Source: Afipia carboxidovorans OM5 (GTDB lineage Bacteria; Pseudomonadota; Alphaproteobacteria; Rhizobiales; Xanthobacteraceae). Taken from it: a stretch of DNA of 64,000 nt. The translations under genes and the position numbers were made by a program. How positions within the stretch are numbered: the stretch's first letter is position 1; each line of letters opens with the position of its first letter. Positions 17,224-25,391 of the stretch are shown here, one piece after another. The notes under the pieces were generated by a model, which did no database searches, was not told where the DNA came from, and was given only the letters and a program-made list of their open reading frames with translations. Where the stretch lies: positions 3,038,001-3,102,000 of the forward strand of contig NC_015684.1 in assembly GCF_000218565.1 (NCBI RefSeq), in the 5' to 3' direction.

Positions 17224-18162
17224 CTAGCGCGGCAGCACCGACTGGAAGGCCGATTTGGCCGCCGACACCACGTCCTCGGCAACGGAGCTGTCGTCCTTCT
17301 TTGCCCGCAGATCGAGCGGGCGTTCCGGAATCTCCGCAGGCGGCACCAGATGCGACGCCCGCGCCTCAATGGCCTGCGGAACATCCGCTGAAGCCGCTGG
17401 CACCGGCGCAACGGCAGCCGGCGGCACCGGTCCTGACGGCGAAACCGCAACCTCTTTCACTTCCACCGGCGCCGGCATCGCGGCGGCGGGCGCCGTCACA
17501 ACAGGCGATGTCGCGGGCGCAGAGCCCGTGGTCATAGATGGCGCAGCAGCAGGCACGGCACGGCGTTCCGGCACGCGGGCCGCCTGCTCCACGGGTTTCG
17601 GCTCGACTATTCTGGGCGCAGCCTTTGGCTCTGCCTTGGCCTCGGCTTTGGGCTCCTCGGTCCGTAGCCGCTCGATCGCAGCCCGCGCCAGATCGTTGGC
17701 ATCGGAGCCATTCACACTCTCAGCCGACGCAGGAACACTTTTCGCACCCTTGGCAAGCGCATGTGCACGCGCTTCGGTCTCACGGCGTTCAGCGTCCCGT
17801 TTCTCCAGTTCCCGCCGCTCGGCAGCTTTCCGGGCCGTCTCCGCCTTTTCTGCAGATGCGCGGGCAGCCGCCGCCTTCTCGCTCGCAAGCCGCTCCGCAG
17901 CCGCCTTGGCGGCGGCCTTTGCGGTCGCCTCGGCCTTGGTCTCAGGCTTGGCTTCAGCCTTGGCCTCCTTGGCTGCAGCATCATCCTTGCGCGGCGTCTC
18001 AGGCGTGGCTACGGCCTGCGCAGGCGCAGCCGTTGCCACCGGGGGCTTTTCCGCCGGGGCTTTGTTGTTGATGTAGTTGGTGACGATGTAGGCGCCGACG
18101 ACCGTCGCCACGATGGAGGGGATCACCTCCAGAATATATTTGGACAGAAATTTCTTGATCAT
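17224..18162 (-). CDS. Membrane-anchored Ala/Lys/Glu-rich protein, unknown
   Basis: A 312-aa protein from the ATG at 18162 (MIKKFLSKY). One transmembrane segment (VIPSIVATVVGAYIVTNYI, about residues 11-29) is followed by a long low-complexity region. Residues 55-150 are a charged Ala-rich coiled coil (KAEAKPETKAEATAKAAAKA and similar), and the rest is Pro/Ala-rich. The architecture resembles TolA-like or other envelope-spanning rods, but no conserved C-terminal domain is recognised, so no function is given. The upstream 21 codons of the frame were left out because GGGGAG precedes 18162 and the extension lacks character. Confidence 0.75.
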   Translation of the reverse strand: MIKKFLSKYILEVIPSIVATVVGAYIVTNYINNKAPAEKPPVATAAPAQAVATPETPRKDDAAAKEAKAEAKPETKAEATAKAAAKAAAERLASEKAAAARASAEKAETARKAAERRELEKRDAERRETEARAHALAKGAKSVPASAESVNGSDANDLARAAIERLRTEEPKAEAKAEPKAAPRIVEPKPVEQAARVPERRAVPAAAPSMTTGSAPATSPVVTAPAAAMPAPVEVKEVAVSPSGPVPPAAVAPVPAASADVPQAIEARASHLVPPAEIPERPLDLRAKKDDSSVAEDVVSAAKSAFQSVLPR

Positions 18163-18283
18163 CGCGGAATGTGCTCCCCGGGCCGGGCCTGCATGCGGGA
18201 ACTTTTGGGCCGATTGAGGGATCAACTGCGACCACTCGGTGGCAGGCGGTCACGGTTTAGAATTCAACCGTCTGCCGGCGGGG

Positions 18284-19294
18284 TCAGGAACGCGGCCGGC
18301 CAAGAGCCGCTTGCAATTTTTTGCGCGGCTGGCGGAGCCAGGGGCGCGCCTTCCGCCATGTATCGACACCCAAGGTCGATACCCGCTTCGGGATGCGCAG
18401 CGGCCGCAACAGTCCCTCGATGGCCACGAGATTGAGCCGCATCAGCCGCGCCTCGCGATCCTGCACGCCATAGCTCAGGATCGCATGACGACCCGTCAGG
18501 CAGAGCCCTGCGCAATATTCGACGTCATCACCTTCGAAGGTGAAGGCAGGCGACATCCGCCGCAGCCGAAAATCATCGTCGAATTCGACCAGCCGATGCA
18601 CGAAGGAACTGACGTGCCGCCAGTCCCGGCGCTGATGAACCACGCAGAGCCAGTTGTTGCCGCGATAGCGAACGAGAGGTGACGAACCGGCCCATCCTTC
18701 AAGCCGGCCGTAGCGGTCGAGGCGCACGCGGGAGAGGCTGCCGTTGCGATAGGAAAGGATCTCGGTCGGATCGACCCAGTAGATCCATTTGAGGTCGCCG
18801 CCGTCCACCAGCGGCATCCAGTTCTTCTCGCGGGACGAACCGGCCGGAGACGGCAGCAGATGCCATTCGACGACCTTGTGTCCCTGCAGCCGACAGAGCG
18901 CGATCTGGCAGACGAGCGGATCGTCGGCGAGCACCCACGTCGCGGTGAACCACCAGGCATCTTTCCAGCGAAACAGCCGACCATCCTCGAGCCGATTCCA
19001 CGGGTTGCGATCGAGGCCGACAGCGCTGTCGTCGATCCGCTCGAACTGCGTGATGCGAAGTTCATCGTCCAGCCGGGCCAGCCAGTTGCCGGACTTGAAG
19101 CCGCCTTCCGGTGCGGTCAGCACGCGGCCATAGGAATCGAGCTCGTAATTGACCGAACGGATCAGACAGAAAAACCCCTCGTCGCTTGCCGCGATCGAGG
19201 GGTTGCAGATTTTGGGATCATGAGGCACCGCGAGCGGCACGATCGCCGCATCGCCGACAGTTGCAAGCCGAAGCTTTGGCGTGCGTGGCCTCAT
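18284..19294 (-). CDS. Beta-propeller glycosidase-like protein (GH130/GH43-type fold)
   Basis: A 336-aa soluble protein. Repeated propeller-like blades carry features of glycosidase-like five-bladed proteins: ICNPSIAASDEGFFCLIR near the start, NWMPLVDGGDLKWIYWVDPT in the middle, GSSPLVRYRGNNWLCVVHQR, and a C-terminal part EYCAGLCLTGRHAILSYGVQDREA. These are typical of a family often annotated as predicted glycosyl hydrolases or phosphorylases acting on beta-mannosides, but the catalytic acids cannot be assigned here. It begins 15 bases after the pntB stop on the same strand and may be co-transcribed with the transhydrogenase, an unrelated function. Confidence 0.65.
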   Translation of the reverse strand: MRPRTPKLRLATVGDAAIVPLAVPHDPKICNPSIAASDEGFFCLIRSVNYELDSYGRVLTAPEGGFKSGNWLARLDDELRITQFERIDDSAVGLDRNPWNRLEDGRLFRWKDAWWFTATWVLADDPLVCQIALCRLQGHKVVEWHLLPSPAGSSREKNWMPLVDGGDLKWIYWVDPTEILSYRNGSLSRVRLDRYGRLEGWAGSSPLVRYRGNNWLCVVHQRRDWRHVSSFVHRLVEFDDDFRLRRMSPAFTFEGDDVEYCAGLCLTGRHAILSYGVQDREARLMRLNLVAIEGLLRPLRIPKRVSTLGVDTWRKARPWLRQPRKKLQAALGRPRS

Positions 19295-19309
19295 TTCCGA
19301 TGATGCTGA

Positions 19310-20713
19310 TTACATCGCCTTGACGATATTCTCCGTCATCTTCTTGGCGTCGCCGAGAAGCATCATGGTGTTGTCACGGTAGAACAGCGGGTTGTCGACG
19401 CCGGCATAACCGGAGGCGAGCGAGCGCTTGATGAACATCACCGTGCCTGCCTTCCAGACCTGAAGCACCGGCATGCCGTAGATCGGCGAGGACGGGTCTT
19501 CTTCCGCGGCCGGGTTGGTCACGTCGTTGGCGCCGATCACGAATGCGATGTCGGCCTGCGCGAACTCCGAGTTGATGTCCTCGAGCTCGAATACCTCATC
19601 GTAAGGCACGTTCGCTTCGGCGAGCAGCACGTTCATGTGGCCAGGCATACGGCCCGCGACCGGATGGATGGCGTACTTCACTTCCACGCCTTCCTTCTTC
19701 AGCATATCGGCCATTTCGCGCAGCGCGTGCTGAGCCTGCGCCACTGCCATGCCGTAGCCTGGCACGATGATGACCTTCTGCGCGTTCTTCATGATGAAGG
19801 CTGCGTCGTCGGCCGAACCGAGCTTGACCGGACGTGCTTCGCCGCCGCCCGCGGCAGCACCAGCCGCCGCAGCGTCGCCACCGAAGCCGCCGAGAATGAC
19901 CGAGATGAACGAGCGGTTCATCGCGTGGCACATGATGTAGGACAGGATCGCGCCAGACGAGCCGACCAGCGCACCGGTGATGATCAGCGCCGAGTTGCCG
20001 AGCGTGAAGCCGATGCCGGCCGCGGCCCAACCCGAATACGAGTTCAGCATCGAGATCACGACGGGCATGTCCGCGCCGCCGATCGGGATGATCAGCAGCA
20101 CGCCGAGCACCAGCGCGATGATGGTAATGAGCCAGAAGTCGACCGCGCTCTGCGAGGTGACGAGGCCGTAGATGAAGAACACCAGCGCGAGGCCGAGCAC
20201 GATGTTGATGAGGTGGCGTGCCGGTAAAATGATCGGCGCGCCGCTCATGCGGCCCGACAGCTTGAGGAACGCGATCACCGAGCCGGTGAAGGTCAGCGCG
20301 CCGATGGCGACGCCGAGCGACATTTCAACGAGGCTCGATGCGTGGATGCTGCCATGGGTACCGATGTCGAAGGCGGTCGGCGCGTAGAACGCACCGGCTG
20401 CGACGAGCACCGCCGCCATGCCGACCAGCGAGTGGAAGGCCGCGACGAGTTCGGGCATTGCCGTCATCGGCACGCGGCGGGCGATCAGTGCGCCGATCGC
20501 GCCACCGATGGCGATGCCGAGCACCACCAAAATCCAGGCGGTGCCGCTTGCCGGCGGATGCGCCGCCAGCGTGGTTGCGACGGCGATGGCCATACCGACC
20601 ATGCCGAGGAAGTTGCCTTGGCGCGACGATGCCGGAGAGGACAGGCCGCGCAGCGAGAGGATGAAGAGGACGGCTGCAACGAGGTAGAGCAGCGCCGAGA
20701 GATTCGCGTTCAT
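19310..20713 (-). CDS. pntB: NAD(P) transhydrogenase subunit beta
   Basis: A 467-aa membrane subunit with about eight or nine helices, then the cytoplasmic NADP(H)-binding domain III (about 290-467). Domain III shows VIIVPGYGMAVAQAQHALRE and the VIGANDVTNPAA motif around the NADP phosphate site, ending in KRSLASGYAGVDNPLFY. With PntAA and PntAB it couples proton entry to hydride transfer from NADH to NADP+, supplying NADPH. It is the third gene of pntAA-pntAB-pntB. Confidence 0.96.
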   Translation of the reverse strand: MNANLSALLYLVAAVLFILSLRGLSSPASSRQGNFLGMVGMAIAVATTLAAHPPASGTAWILVVLGIAIGGAIGALIARRVPMTAMPELVAAFHSLVGMAAVLVAAGAFYAPTAFDIGTHGSIHASSLVEMSLGVAIGALTFTGSVIAFLKLSGRMSGAPIILPARHLINIVLGLALVFFIYGLVTSQSAVDFWLITIIALVLGVLLIIPIGGADMPVVISMLNSYSGWAAAGIGFTLGNSALIITGALVGSSGAILSYIMCHAMNRSFISVILGGFGGDAAAAGAAAGGGEARPVKLGSADDAAFIMKNAQKVIIVPGYGMAVAQAQHALREMADMLKKEGVEVKYAIHPVAGRMPGHMNVLLAEANVPYDEVFELEDINSEFAQADIAFVIGANDVTNPAAEEDPSSPIYGMPVLQVWKAGTVMFIKRSLASGYAGVDNPLFYRDNTMMLLGDAKKMTENIVKAM

Positions 20714-20728
20714 AGGCCCGGCCCCACC

Positions 20729-21049
20729 TTACTTCTGCTTCTTCTTGTACATCGCCAGCATGCGCTGGGTCACAAGGAAGCCGCCAAAAATATTGATTGA
20801 TGCGAAAACAAGCGCCACGAAACCGAAGGCGCGTGCCCAGAGCGGGCCGTTGTCATCACCGACAAGGGCGACGCCAACGGCAAGCAGCGCACCGACCACG
20901 ATCACCGAGGAGATCGCGTTGGTCACCGACATCAGCGGCGTGTGCAACGCAGGCGTAACCGACCACACCACGAAATAGCCGACGAACACCGCGAGCACGA
21001 AGATCGACAGCCGGAATACGAACGGATCGACAACCTCAAGAGCATGCAT
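20729..21049 (-). CDS. pntAB: NAD(P) transhydrogenase subunit alpha, part 2 (membrane)
   Basis: A 106-aa membrane protein with three or four helices (VFRLSIFVLAVFVGYFVVW; LMSVTNAISSVIVVGALL; GFVALVFASINIFGGFLVTQ). It equals the C-terminal membrane part of the one-piece E. coli PntA. In many alphaproteobacteria this part is a separate gene, as here. It sits between pntAA and pntB with gaps of 11 and 15 bases. Confidence 0.94.
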   Translation of the reverse strand: MHALEVVDPFVFRLSIFVLAVFVGYFVVWSVTPALHTPLMSVTNAISSVIVVGALLAVGVALVGDDNGPLWARAFGFVALVFASINIFGGFLVTQRMLAMYKKKQK

Positions 21050-21060
21050 GGCTGTATTCC

Positions 21061-22188
21061 TTATGCTTTCGGCTGGAAGTTCGGGTGAATGACGGCGCCG
21101 TCCTTGGTCAGGGCCGTGGCCTTGATCAATTCATCATCCCACTTCACGGCCAGCGACTTGGTTTCCTTGTCGAACATCGTTTCGATGAACGACTGCAGGT
21201 TGCGCGCATAAAGGCCGGAAGCCGAGGCCGCGACCCTGCCCGCGAGGTTGGTGAAGCCGATGATCTTCACGCCGTTGACCTCAGCGATCTCGTCGACCTT
21301 GGCGCCTTCGACGTTGCCGCCGCGCTCAACCGCGAGATCAACCAGCACGGAGCCCGGCTTCATCGATTTCACCATGTCGAGCGTGACCAGCTTCGGCGCC
21401 GGACGGCCCGGAATCAACGCGGTGGTGATGATGATGTCCTGCTTCTTGATGTGCTCGGCAGTAAGTGCGGCCTGCTTCGCCTGGTATTCCTTGGACATCT
21501 CCTTGGCGTAACCGCCGGCCGTCTGCGCGTTCTTGAACTCCTCGTCTTCAACCGCGAGGAATTTTGCGCCGAGGCTTTCGACCTGCTCCTTGGTCGCCGG
21601 GCGAACGTCGGTGGCGGTGACCGCTGCGCCAAGCCGGCGTGCGGTTGCGATCGCCTGCAGACCGGCAACGCCGACACCCATCACGAACACCTTCGCGGCC
21701 GGCACCGTGCCTGCTGCCGTCATCATCATCGGGAAGGCACGACCGAAAGCCTCCGCCGCCTCGATCACCGCGCGATAGCCCGCGAGGTTGGCCTGAGAGG
21801 ACAGCACGTCCATCACCTGCGCGCGGGTGATGCGCGGCATCAGTTCCATCGCGAAAGACGCGACGCCGGCATCGGCCATTGTCTTCAGCGCGGCTTCATT
21901 GCCGTACGGGTCCATGATCGCGATCACGGCCGCACCCTTCTTGTAGGATGCAAGCTCGTTCGCCTGCGGACGGCGCACCTTGATGACGACGTCGGCATCC
22001 TTCACCGCATCGCCGCTGACCGTCGCGCCCACGGCCTCGAAATCCGAATCGAGCAGGCCCGATTTCAGGCCGGCGCCGGGTTCGATCGCAACGTCGATGC
22101 CGAGCGCCTTGAATTTCTTCACGGTATCCGGCGTCGCCGCGACCCGCGGCTCGGCCGCGTCTAGTTCCTTGGCAATCGCTATCTTCAT
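21061..22188 (-). CDS. pntAA: NAD(P) transhydrogenase subunit alpha, part 1 (NAD-binding)
   Basis: A 375-aa soluble subunit, domain I, starting at 22188 (MKIAIAKE) after GGGAGGCTTT; an upstream Cys/Ser-rich extension in the open frame is excluded. It shows the alanine dehydrogenase/PntA N-terminal fold and the NAD motif FVMGVGVAGLQAIATARRLG (about 165-184). The loop AALIPGRPAPKLVT and the SVLVDLAVERGGN segment are diagnostic for PntAA. It is the first gene of the operon. Confidence 0.96.
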   Translation of the reverse strand: MKIAIAKELDAAEPRVAATPDTVKKFKALGIDVAIEPGAGLKSGLLDSDFEAVGATVSGDAVKDADVVIKVRRPQANELASYKKGAAVIAIMDPYGNEAALKTMADAGVASFAMELMPRITRAQVMDVLSSQANLAGYRAVIEAAEAFGRAFPMMMTAAGTVPAAKVFVMGVGVAGLQAIATARRLGAAVTATDVRPATKEQVESLGAKFLAVEDEEFKNAQTAGGYAKEMSKEYQAKQAALTAEHIKKQDIIITTALIPGRPAPKLVTLDMVKSMKPGSVLVDLAVERGGNVEGAKVDEIAEVNGVKIIGFTNLAGRVAASASGLYARNLQSFIETMFDKETKSLAVKWDDELIKATALTKDGAVIHPNFQPKA

Positions 22189-22252
22189 AAAGCCTCCCGC
22201 GATCTCAGAGCTCGCGTCTGACCGGTGCTTGGCGCACCCCGACAACATGCAA

Positions 22253-22270
22253 AGGCGGCTTCCGCCGCCT
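22253..22270 (-). terminator. Short GC hairpin after the aa3 subunit IV gene
   Basis: AGGCGGC (22253-22259) and GCCGCCT (22264-22270) pair across TTCC. On the minus strand TTTG follows. It lies between the small oxidase gene and pntAA. Confidence 0.5.
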
Positions 22271-22306
22271 CCTTCAATCCCGTTGATTATTCAGGGGAAA
22301 TTCGAA

Positions 22307-22459
22307 TTAGGTGAGGAAGATCGCCATCAGGACCAGCACCACGACCGTGGCGATGCCGGTGTACTTCATCAACTTCAGGAAATCTTCGTAGCTCTGCTCG
22401 TGCGCCGGATAGTCGTTCCCATCCGCGGTCGTGTAGGCCACCTCGTTGTGGTCCGCCAT
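22307..22459 (-). CDS. aa3-type cytochrome c oxidase subunit IV
   Basis: A 50-aa protein starting MADHNEVAYTTADGNDY after GGAGG (start 22459). A polar N-terminus including DYPAHEQSYEDFLKLMKYT leads into one C-terminal helix (IATVVVLVLMAIFLT). This is the pattern of the bacterial aa3-type oxidase subunit IV first described in Paracoccus, a peripheral helix of the terminal oxidase. The oxidase core genes are not in the window, and the small subunit is often unlinked. Other proteins of this family precede pntAA in relatives. Confidence 0.88.
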   Translation of the reverse strand: MADHNEVAYTTADGNDYPAHEQSYEDFLKLMKYTGIATVVVLVLMAIFLT

Positions 22460-22586
22460 GATTGCCTCCAGCATCAAATTTTCTTGGGCAATACCGCACT
22501 TGCCGCGGCAGGGCAACGGCTTGGAGAGCTTGTTCTAGGCAAAAAGTTGAAGACCAGCCCTGCGTAAAAGCTTGCGGGGAATATGG

Positions 22587-22604
22587 CGGGCGGATCGCCG
22601 CCCG
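22587..22604 (-). terminator. Hairpin downstream of doc
   Basis: CGGGCGG (22587-22593) and CCGCCCG (22598-22604) pair across ATCG, 36 bases past the doc stop. There is no strong T tract, so termination is only a possibility. Confidence 0.4.
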
Positions 22605-22639
22605 ATCCGATGGGTCTCACCATCGGCCGGATATCGGAT

Positions 22640-23035
22640 TCAGGACGCGGGCCAATTGTCTCGTATCCAGCGGATAAGCCCGTCTTCCCCCACCTCGCCA
22701 GCCGCAAGCGCAAAAATCATCGCTGCGGCATCGGCAGGCGGAGGTGAAAAGCGAACTTCGTTTTTTGCCAGAAACACCATCAGGCTCATGAACGAAATTC
22801 GTTTGTTTCCGTCCACGAATGCATGGTTTCTGGCCAAGCCAAAAGCATAGGCAGCGGCAAGCTGAGCCAAATCGGCTTGCTCATAGCGCCACTTGTTGAT
22901 GGGGCGCTCCAAAGCGGAACGCAACATCCCTTCATCCCGCAAGCTGGCCGCACCGCCAAAACGGCGGAGCTGGCGGCTATGCATGGCAATTACCTGCTCA
23001 TAGGTGAGCCAGAGCGGTTCGGAAACCTCAGCCAC
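22640..23035 (-). CDS. doc: Doc-type toxin (Fic family, death on curing)
   Basis: A 131-aa Fic-fold protein of the Doc subfamily. The signature is HAFVDGNKRIS (H71 to S81). Doc enzymes use this loop to phosphorylate elongation factor Tu and stop translation, unlike AMP-transferring Fic proteins. The N-terminus (WLTYEQVIAMHSRQLRRFGG) and LRDEGMLRSALERP are also typical of the family. It starts 6 bases after the stop of an AbrB-type antitoxin gene on the same strand, forming a type II toxin-antitoxin pair. Most Doc toxins pair with Phd; AbrB-type partners are a known alternative. Confidence 0.92.
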   Translation of the reverse strand: MAEVSEPLWLTYEQVIAMHSRQLRRFGGAASLRDEGMLRSALERPINKWRYEQADLAQLAAAYAFGLARNHAFVDGNKRISFMSLMVFLAKNEVRFSPPPADAAAMIFALAAGEVGEDGLIRWIRDNWPAS

Positions 23036-23041
23036 GCTCGC

Positions 23042-23266
23042 TTACTTCGCCAGAACCGCGAGTGTGTCCCGATATTCGTCCATGACCTCTTCGGCGATCT
23101 TCATCGTCTTCTCGAAGTCAGGATCGTAGGGAAGAGCCTGAAAGCCACCGCCCGGAAGCTCCGTAATATGGAGTGTCTGTCCGCGCTTAAGGTCGAGACG
23201 CTGCATCAATTCACGCGGCAGCAGAACGCCGTCAGAATTGCCGATCTTCTTGATCTCGATCTTCAT
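23042..23266 (-). CDS. AbrB/MazE-type antitoxin
   Basis: A 74-aa antitoxin. The N-terminal swapped-hairpin DNA-binding domain reads MKIEIKKIGNSDGVLLPREL followed by MQRLDLKRGQTLHITEL. The C-terminal acidic part (DFEKTMKIAEEVMDEYRDTL) should wrap and block the Doc toxin. It directly precedes doc (6-base gap). A perfect 14-bp inverted repeat 24 bases upstream of the start is the likely operator for autoregulation. Confidence 0.9.
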   Translation of the reverse strand: MKIEIKKIGNSDGVLLPRELMQRLDLKRGQTLHITELPGGGFQALPYDPDFEKTMKIAEEVMDEYRDTLAVLAK

Positions 23267-23289
23267 GGCATGTCTCCACGGATAATGCT

Positions 23290-23323
23290 TAGGAGGCGTT
23301 ATACATCTGTATAACGCCTCCTA
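23290..23323. promoter_or_regulatory. Perfect palindromic operator of the AbrB-Doc module
   Basis: TAGGAGGCGTTATA (23290-23303) and TATAACGCCTCCTA (23310-23323) are perfect 14-bp arms around CATCTG. The site lies 24 bases before the antitoxin start and carries TATA sequences at the centre, so it would overlap the promoter. It lacks a T tract on the minus strand, so it is not an obvious pepF terminator. Confidence 0.75.
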
Positions 23324-23368
23324 TCATTCTGTTCAACAAATGTTTTACGCGTCACGCTGCACCGCGCC

Positions 23369-25261
23369 CTATTTCATGGTCTCGAGTTCGTCGATCATGC
23401 CTTCGATCACTGAAAGACCGCCATCCCAGAAGGTCGGGTCTTTGGCGTCCAGCCCGAACGGCGCCAGCAGTTCGGAATAATGCTTGGTGCCGCCGGCCGC
23501 GAGCATGGCGAGATAGCGCTCGGCAAAGCCCTCCGCCGCGCGCTCGTAGACCGCATAGAGCGAGTTCACAAGGCAATCACCGAACGCATAAGCGTAGACG
23601 TAGAACGGCGAATGGATGAAGTGCGGGATGTACATCCAGAATGTCTCGTAGCCCGGCTTGATCTCGATCGCCGGCCCCAGGCTCTCGCCCTGCACCGACA
23701 GCCAGATCTCGCCGAGCCGCTCGGCGGTGAGTTCGCCCTCACGCCGCTCGGTGTGGACCATGCGCTCGAACGTGTAGAATGCGATCTGCCGCACCACGGT
23801 GTTGATCATGTCCTCGACCTTGCCCGCGAGCAGCGCCTGGCGCTGCTTGGCGTTCTTGGTCTGCGCGAGAAGACGCTTGAAGGTCAGCATCTCGCCGAAC
23901 ACGCTTGCGGTTTCGGCAAGCGTCAGCGGCGTCGGCGCCATCAGCGCACCGTTCTTCGCGGCCAGCACCTGATGCACCCCGTGACCGAGCTCGTGAGCAA
24001 GCGTCATCACGTCGCGCGGCTTGCCCTGATAGTTCATCAGCACATAGGGATGCGCCGACGGCGTGGTCGGATGCGAGAACGCACCCGGCGCCTTGCCTGC
24101 GCGCACCGGTGCATCGATCCAGCGATCATCGAAGAAGCGTTTCGCGATCGAGGCCATCTCCGGCGAGAATTCGCCATAGGCCTTGAGCACGGTCGCGCGC
24201 GCATCGCCCCAGGCGATATTGCCAGCGGCCGCGAACGGCAGCGGCGCGTTGCGGTCCCAATGCGGCAGCTTCTTCTTTTTGAACCACGACGCCTTCAGCG
24301 CGTAGTAGCGATGCGAGATGCGCGGATAGGCGGCGCGCACCGAAGCCACGAGTGCATCCACCACCTCGCGCTCGACACGATTGGCGAGGTGGCGCGAGTC
24401 CGCGACATCCTGAAAGCCGCGCCAGCGGTCGGAAATTTCCTTGTCCTTGGCGAGCGTATTGGTGATGAGCGCAAAGGTGCGCTCATTCGCCTTGAAGGTT
24501 TTCGCCAGCGCCTGCGCCGCCGTTTTGCGCTTCGCGGGTGCGCGATCCTGCAGGAAATTCAGCGTCGGCTCGATCGCCAGTTCCTTCGCACCGACCTTGA
24601 AGCGCAGGCCCGCGATGGTCTGGTCGAACTGCCTGTTCCAGGCGCCATAGCTCGTCGTCGATTTCTCGTGAAAGAGCTGCTCGATGCGGTCCTCGAGCTG
24701 ATAGGGCTTGTCCTTGCGGATATCCTCGAGCCAGGGCCGGTAATAGCCCAGCGCCGGCACCTGCATCGCCTGTTCGATCAGATCGTCGTCGATGCGGTTG
24801 AGTTCGAGCGTGAAGAACAAGAGATGCGTCGAGGCATTGGTGAGGCGCTCGGACACATCGCCGTAGAATTTCGAGATTGCGGGATCGACGGTGTCGCCCG
24901 CATGCACGAGTCCTGCGTAGGAAATCAGCCGACCCGCGAGATCGTCGATCGCCTCATAGGCCTTCACCGCTTCCGCAAGCCACTCACCTGCGCCTGGCTG
25001 CGACAGCCTCGCCGCGATCTTGCCTTTGTAGGCGGCCTCGAACTCCACGCAATCCGCATCGAGCTTGTCGAGGTCGCGCGCAATCTCCGGCGCAGTGATC
25101 GAGGCATAGAGGTCGCCGAGATTCCACTCGGGAAGCTTTGGCGTTTTCGCGCTCGGCGATTTCTTCGCAGCCACTGATTTCGCAGACATCGATTTCGCAG
25201 GCTTGGCCGCCTTCTTCGTCTTGACGGATTTGCGCAAAGCGGAGGACGAGCGTGCAGCCAT
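23369..25261 (-). CDS. pepF: Oligoendopeptidase F, M3B family metallopeptidase
   Basis: A 630-aa peptidase. The zinc motif is HELGH at residues 423-427 (LAHELGHGVHQ), with the third ligand expected in the LAETASVFGEML segment about 28 residues later. The substrate-side region AFSHPTTPSAHPYVLMNYQG and the C-terminal FIHSPFYVYAYAFGDCLV are typical of PepF. It hydrolyses 7- to 17-residue peptides in the cytoplasm. The first 42 residues are a Lys/Ala/Ser-rich tail unlike the rest and may be dispensable. It is transcribed towards the toxin-antitoxin module. Confidence 0.95.
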   Translation of the reverse strand: MAARSSSALRKSVKTKKAAKPAKSMSAKSVAAKKSPSAKTPKLPEWNLGDLYASITAPEIARDLDKLDADCVEFEAAYKGKIAARLSQPGAGEWLAEAVKAYEAIDDLAGRLISYAGLVHAGDTVDPAISKFYGDVSERLTNASTHLLFFTLELNRIDDDLIEQAMQVPALGYYRPWLEDIRKDKPYQLEDRIEQLFHEKSTTSYGAWNRQFDQTIAGLRFKVGAKELAIEPTLNFLQDRAPAKRKTAAQALAKTFKANERTFALITNTLAKDKEISDRWRGFQDVADSRHLANRVEREVVDALVASVRAAYPRISHRYYALKASWFKKKKLPHWDRNAPLPFAAAGNIAWGDARATVLKAYGEFSPEMASIAKRFFDDRWIDAPVRAGKAPGAFSHPTTPSAHPYVLMNYQGKPRDVMTLAHELGHGVHQVLAAKNGALMAPTPLTLAETASVFGEMLTFKRLLAQTKNAKQRQALLAGKVEDMINTVVRQIAFYTFERMVHTERREGELTAERLGEIWLSVQGESLGPAIEIKPGYETFWMYIPHFIHSPFYVYAYAFGDCLVNSLYAVYERAAEGFAERYLAMLAAGGTKHYSELLAPFGLDAKDPTFWDGGLSVIEGMIDELETMK

Positions 25262-25391
25262 GTTTCCTACCTGTTTGTTTCGTGTCGGGTGACGGCGTTG
25301 TGGACAACCGCCAACTCTTAAGAGGGTGTTAATCGGCTTCGGCGAGAGTGCCCCGATTCGAGACAGATAAACCTGCTAACCGGGGAATTCC

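Noticed and set aside
23480..25177. A 565-aa plus-strand frame antisense to pepF
   Set aside because: Shadow frame; the minus strand has an intact HELGH peptidase.
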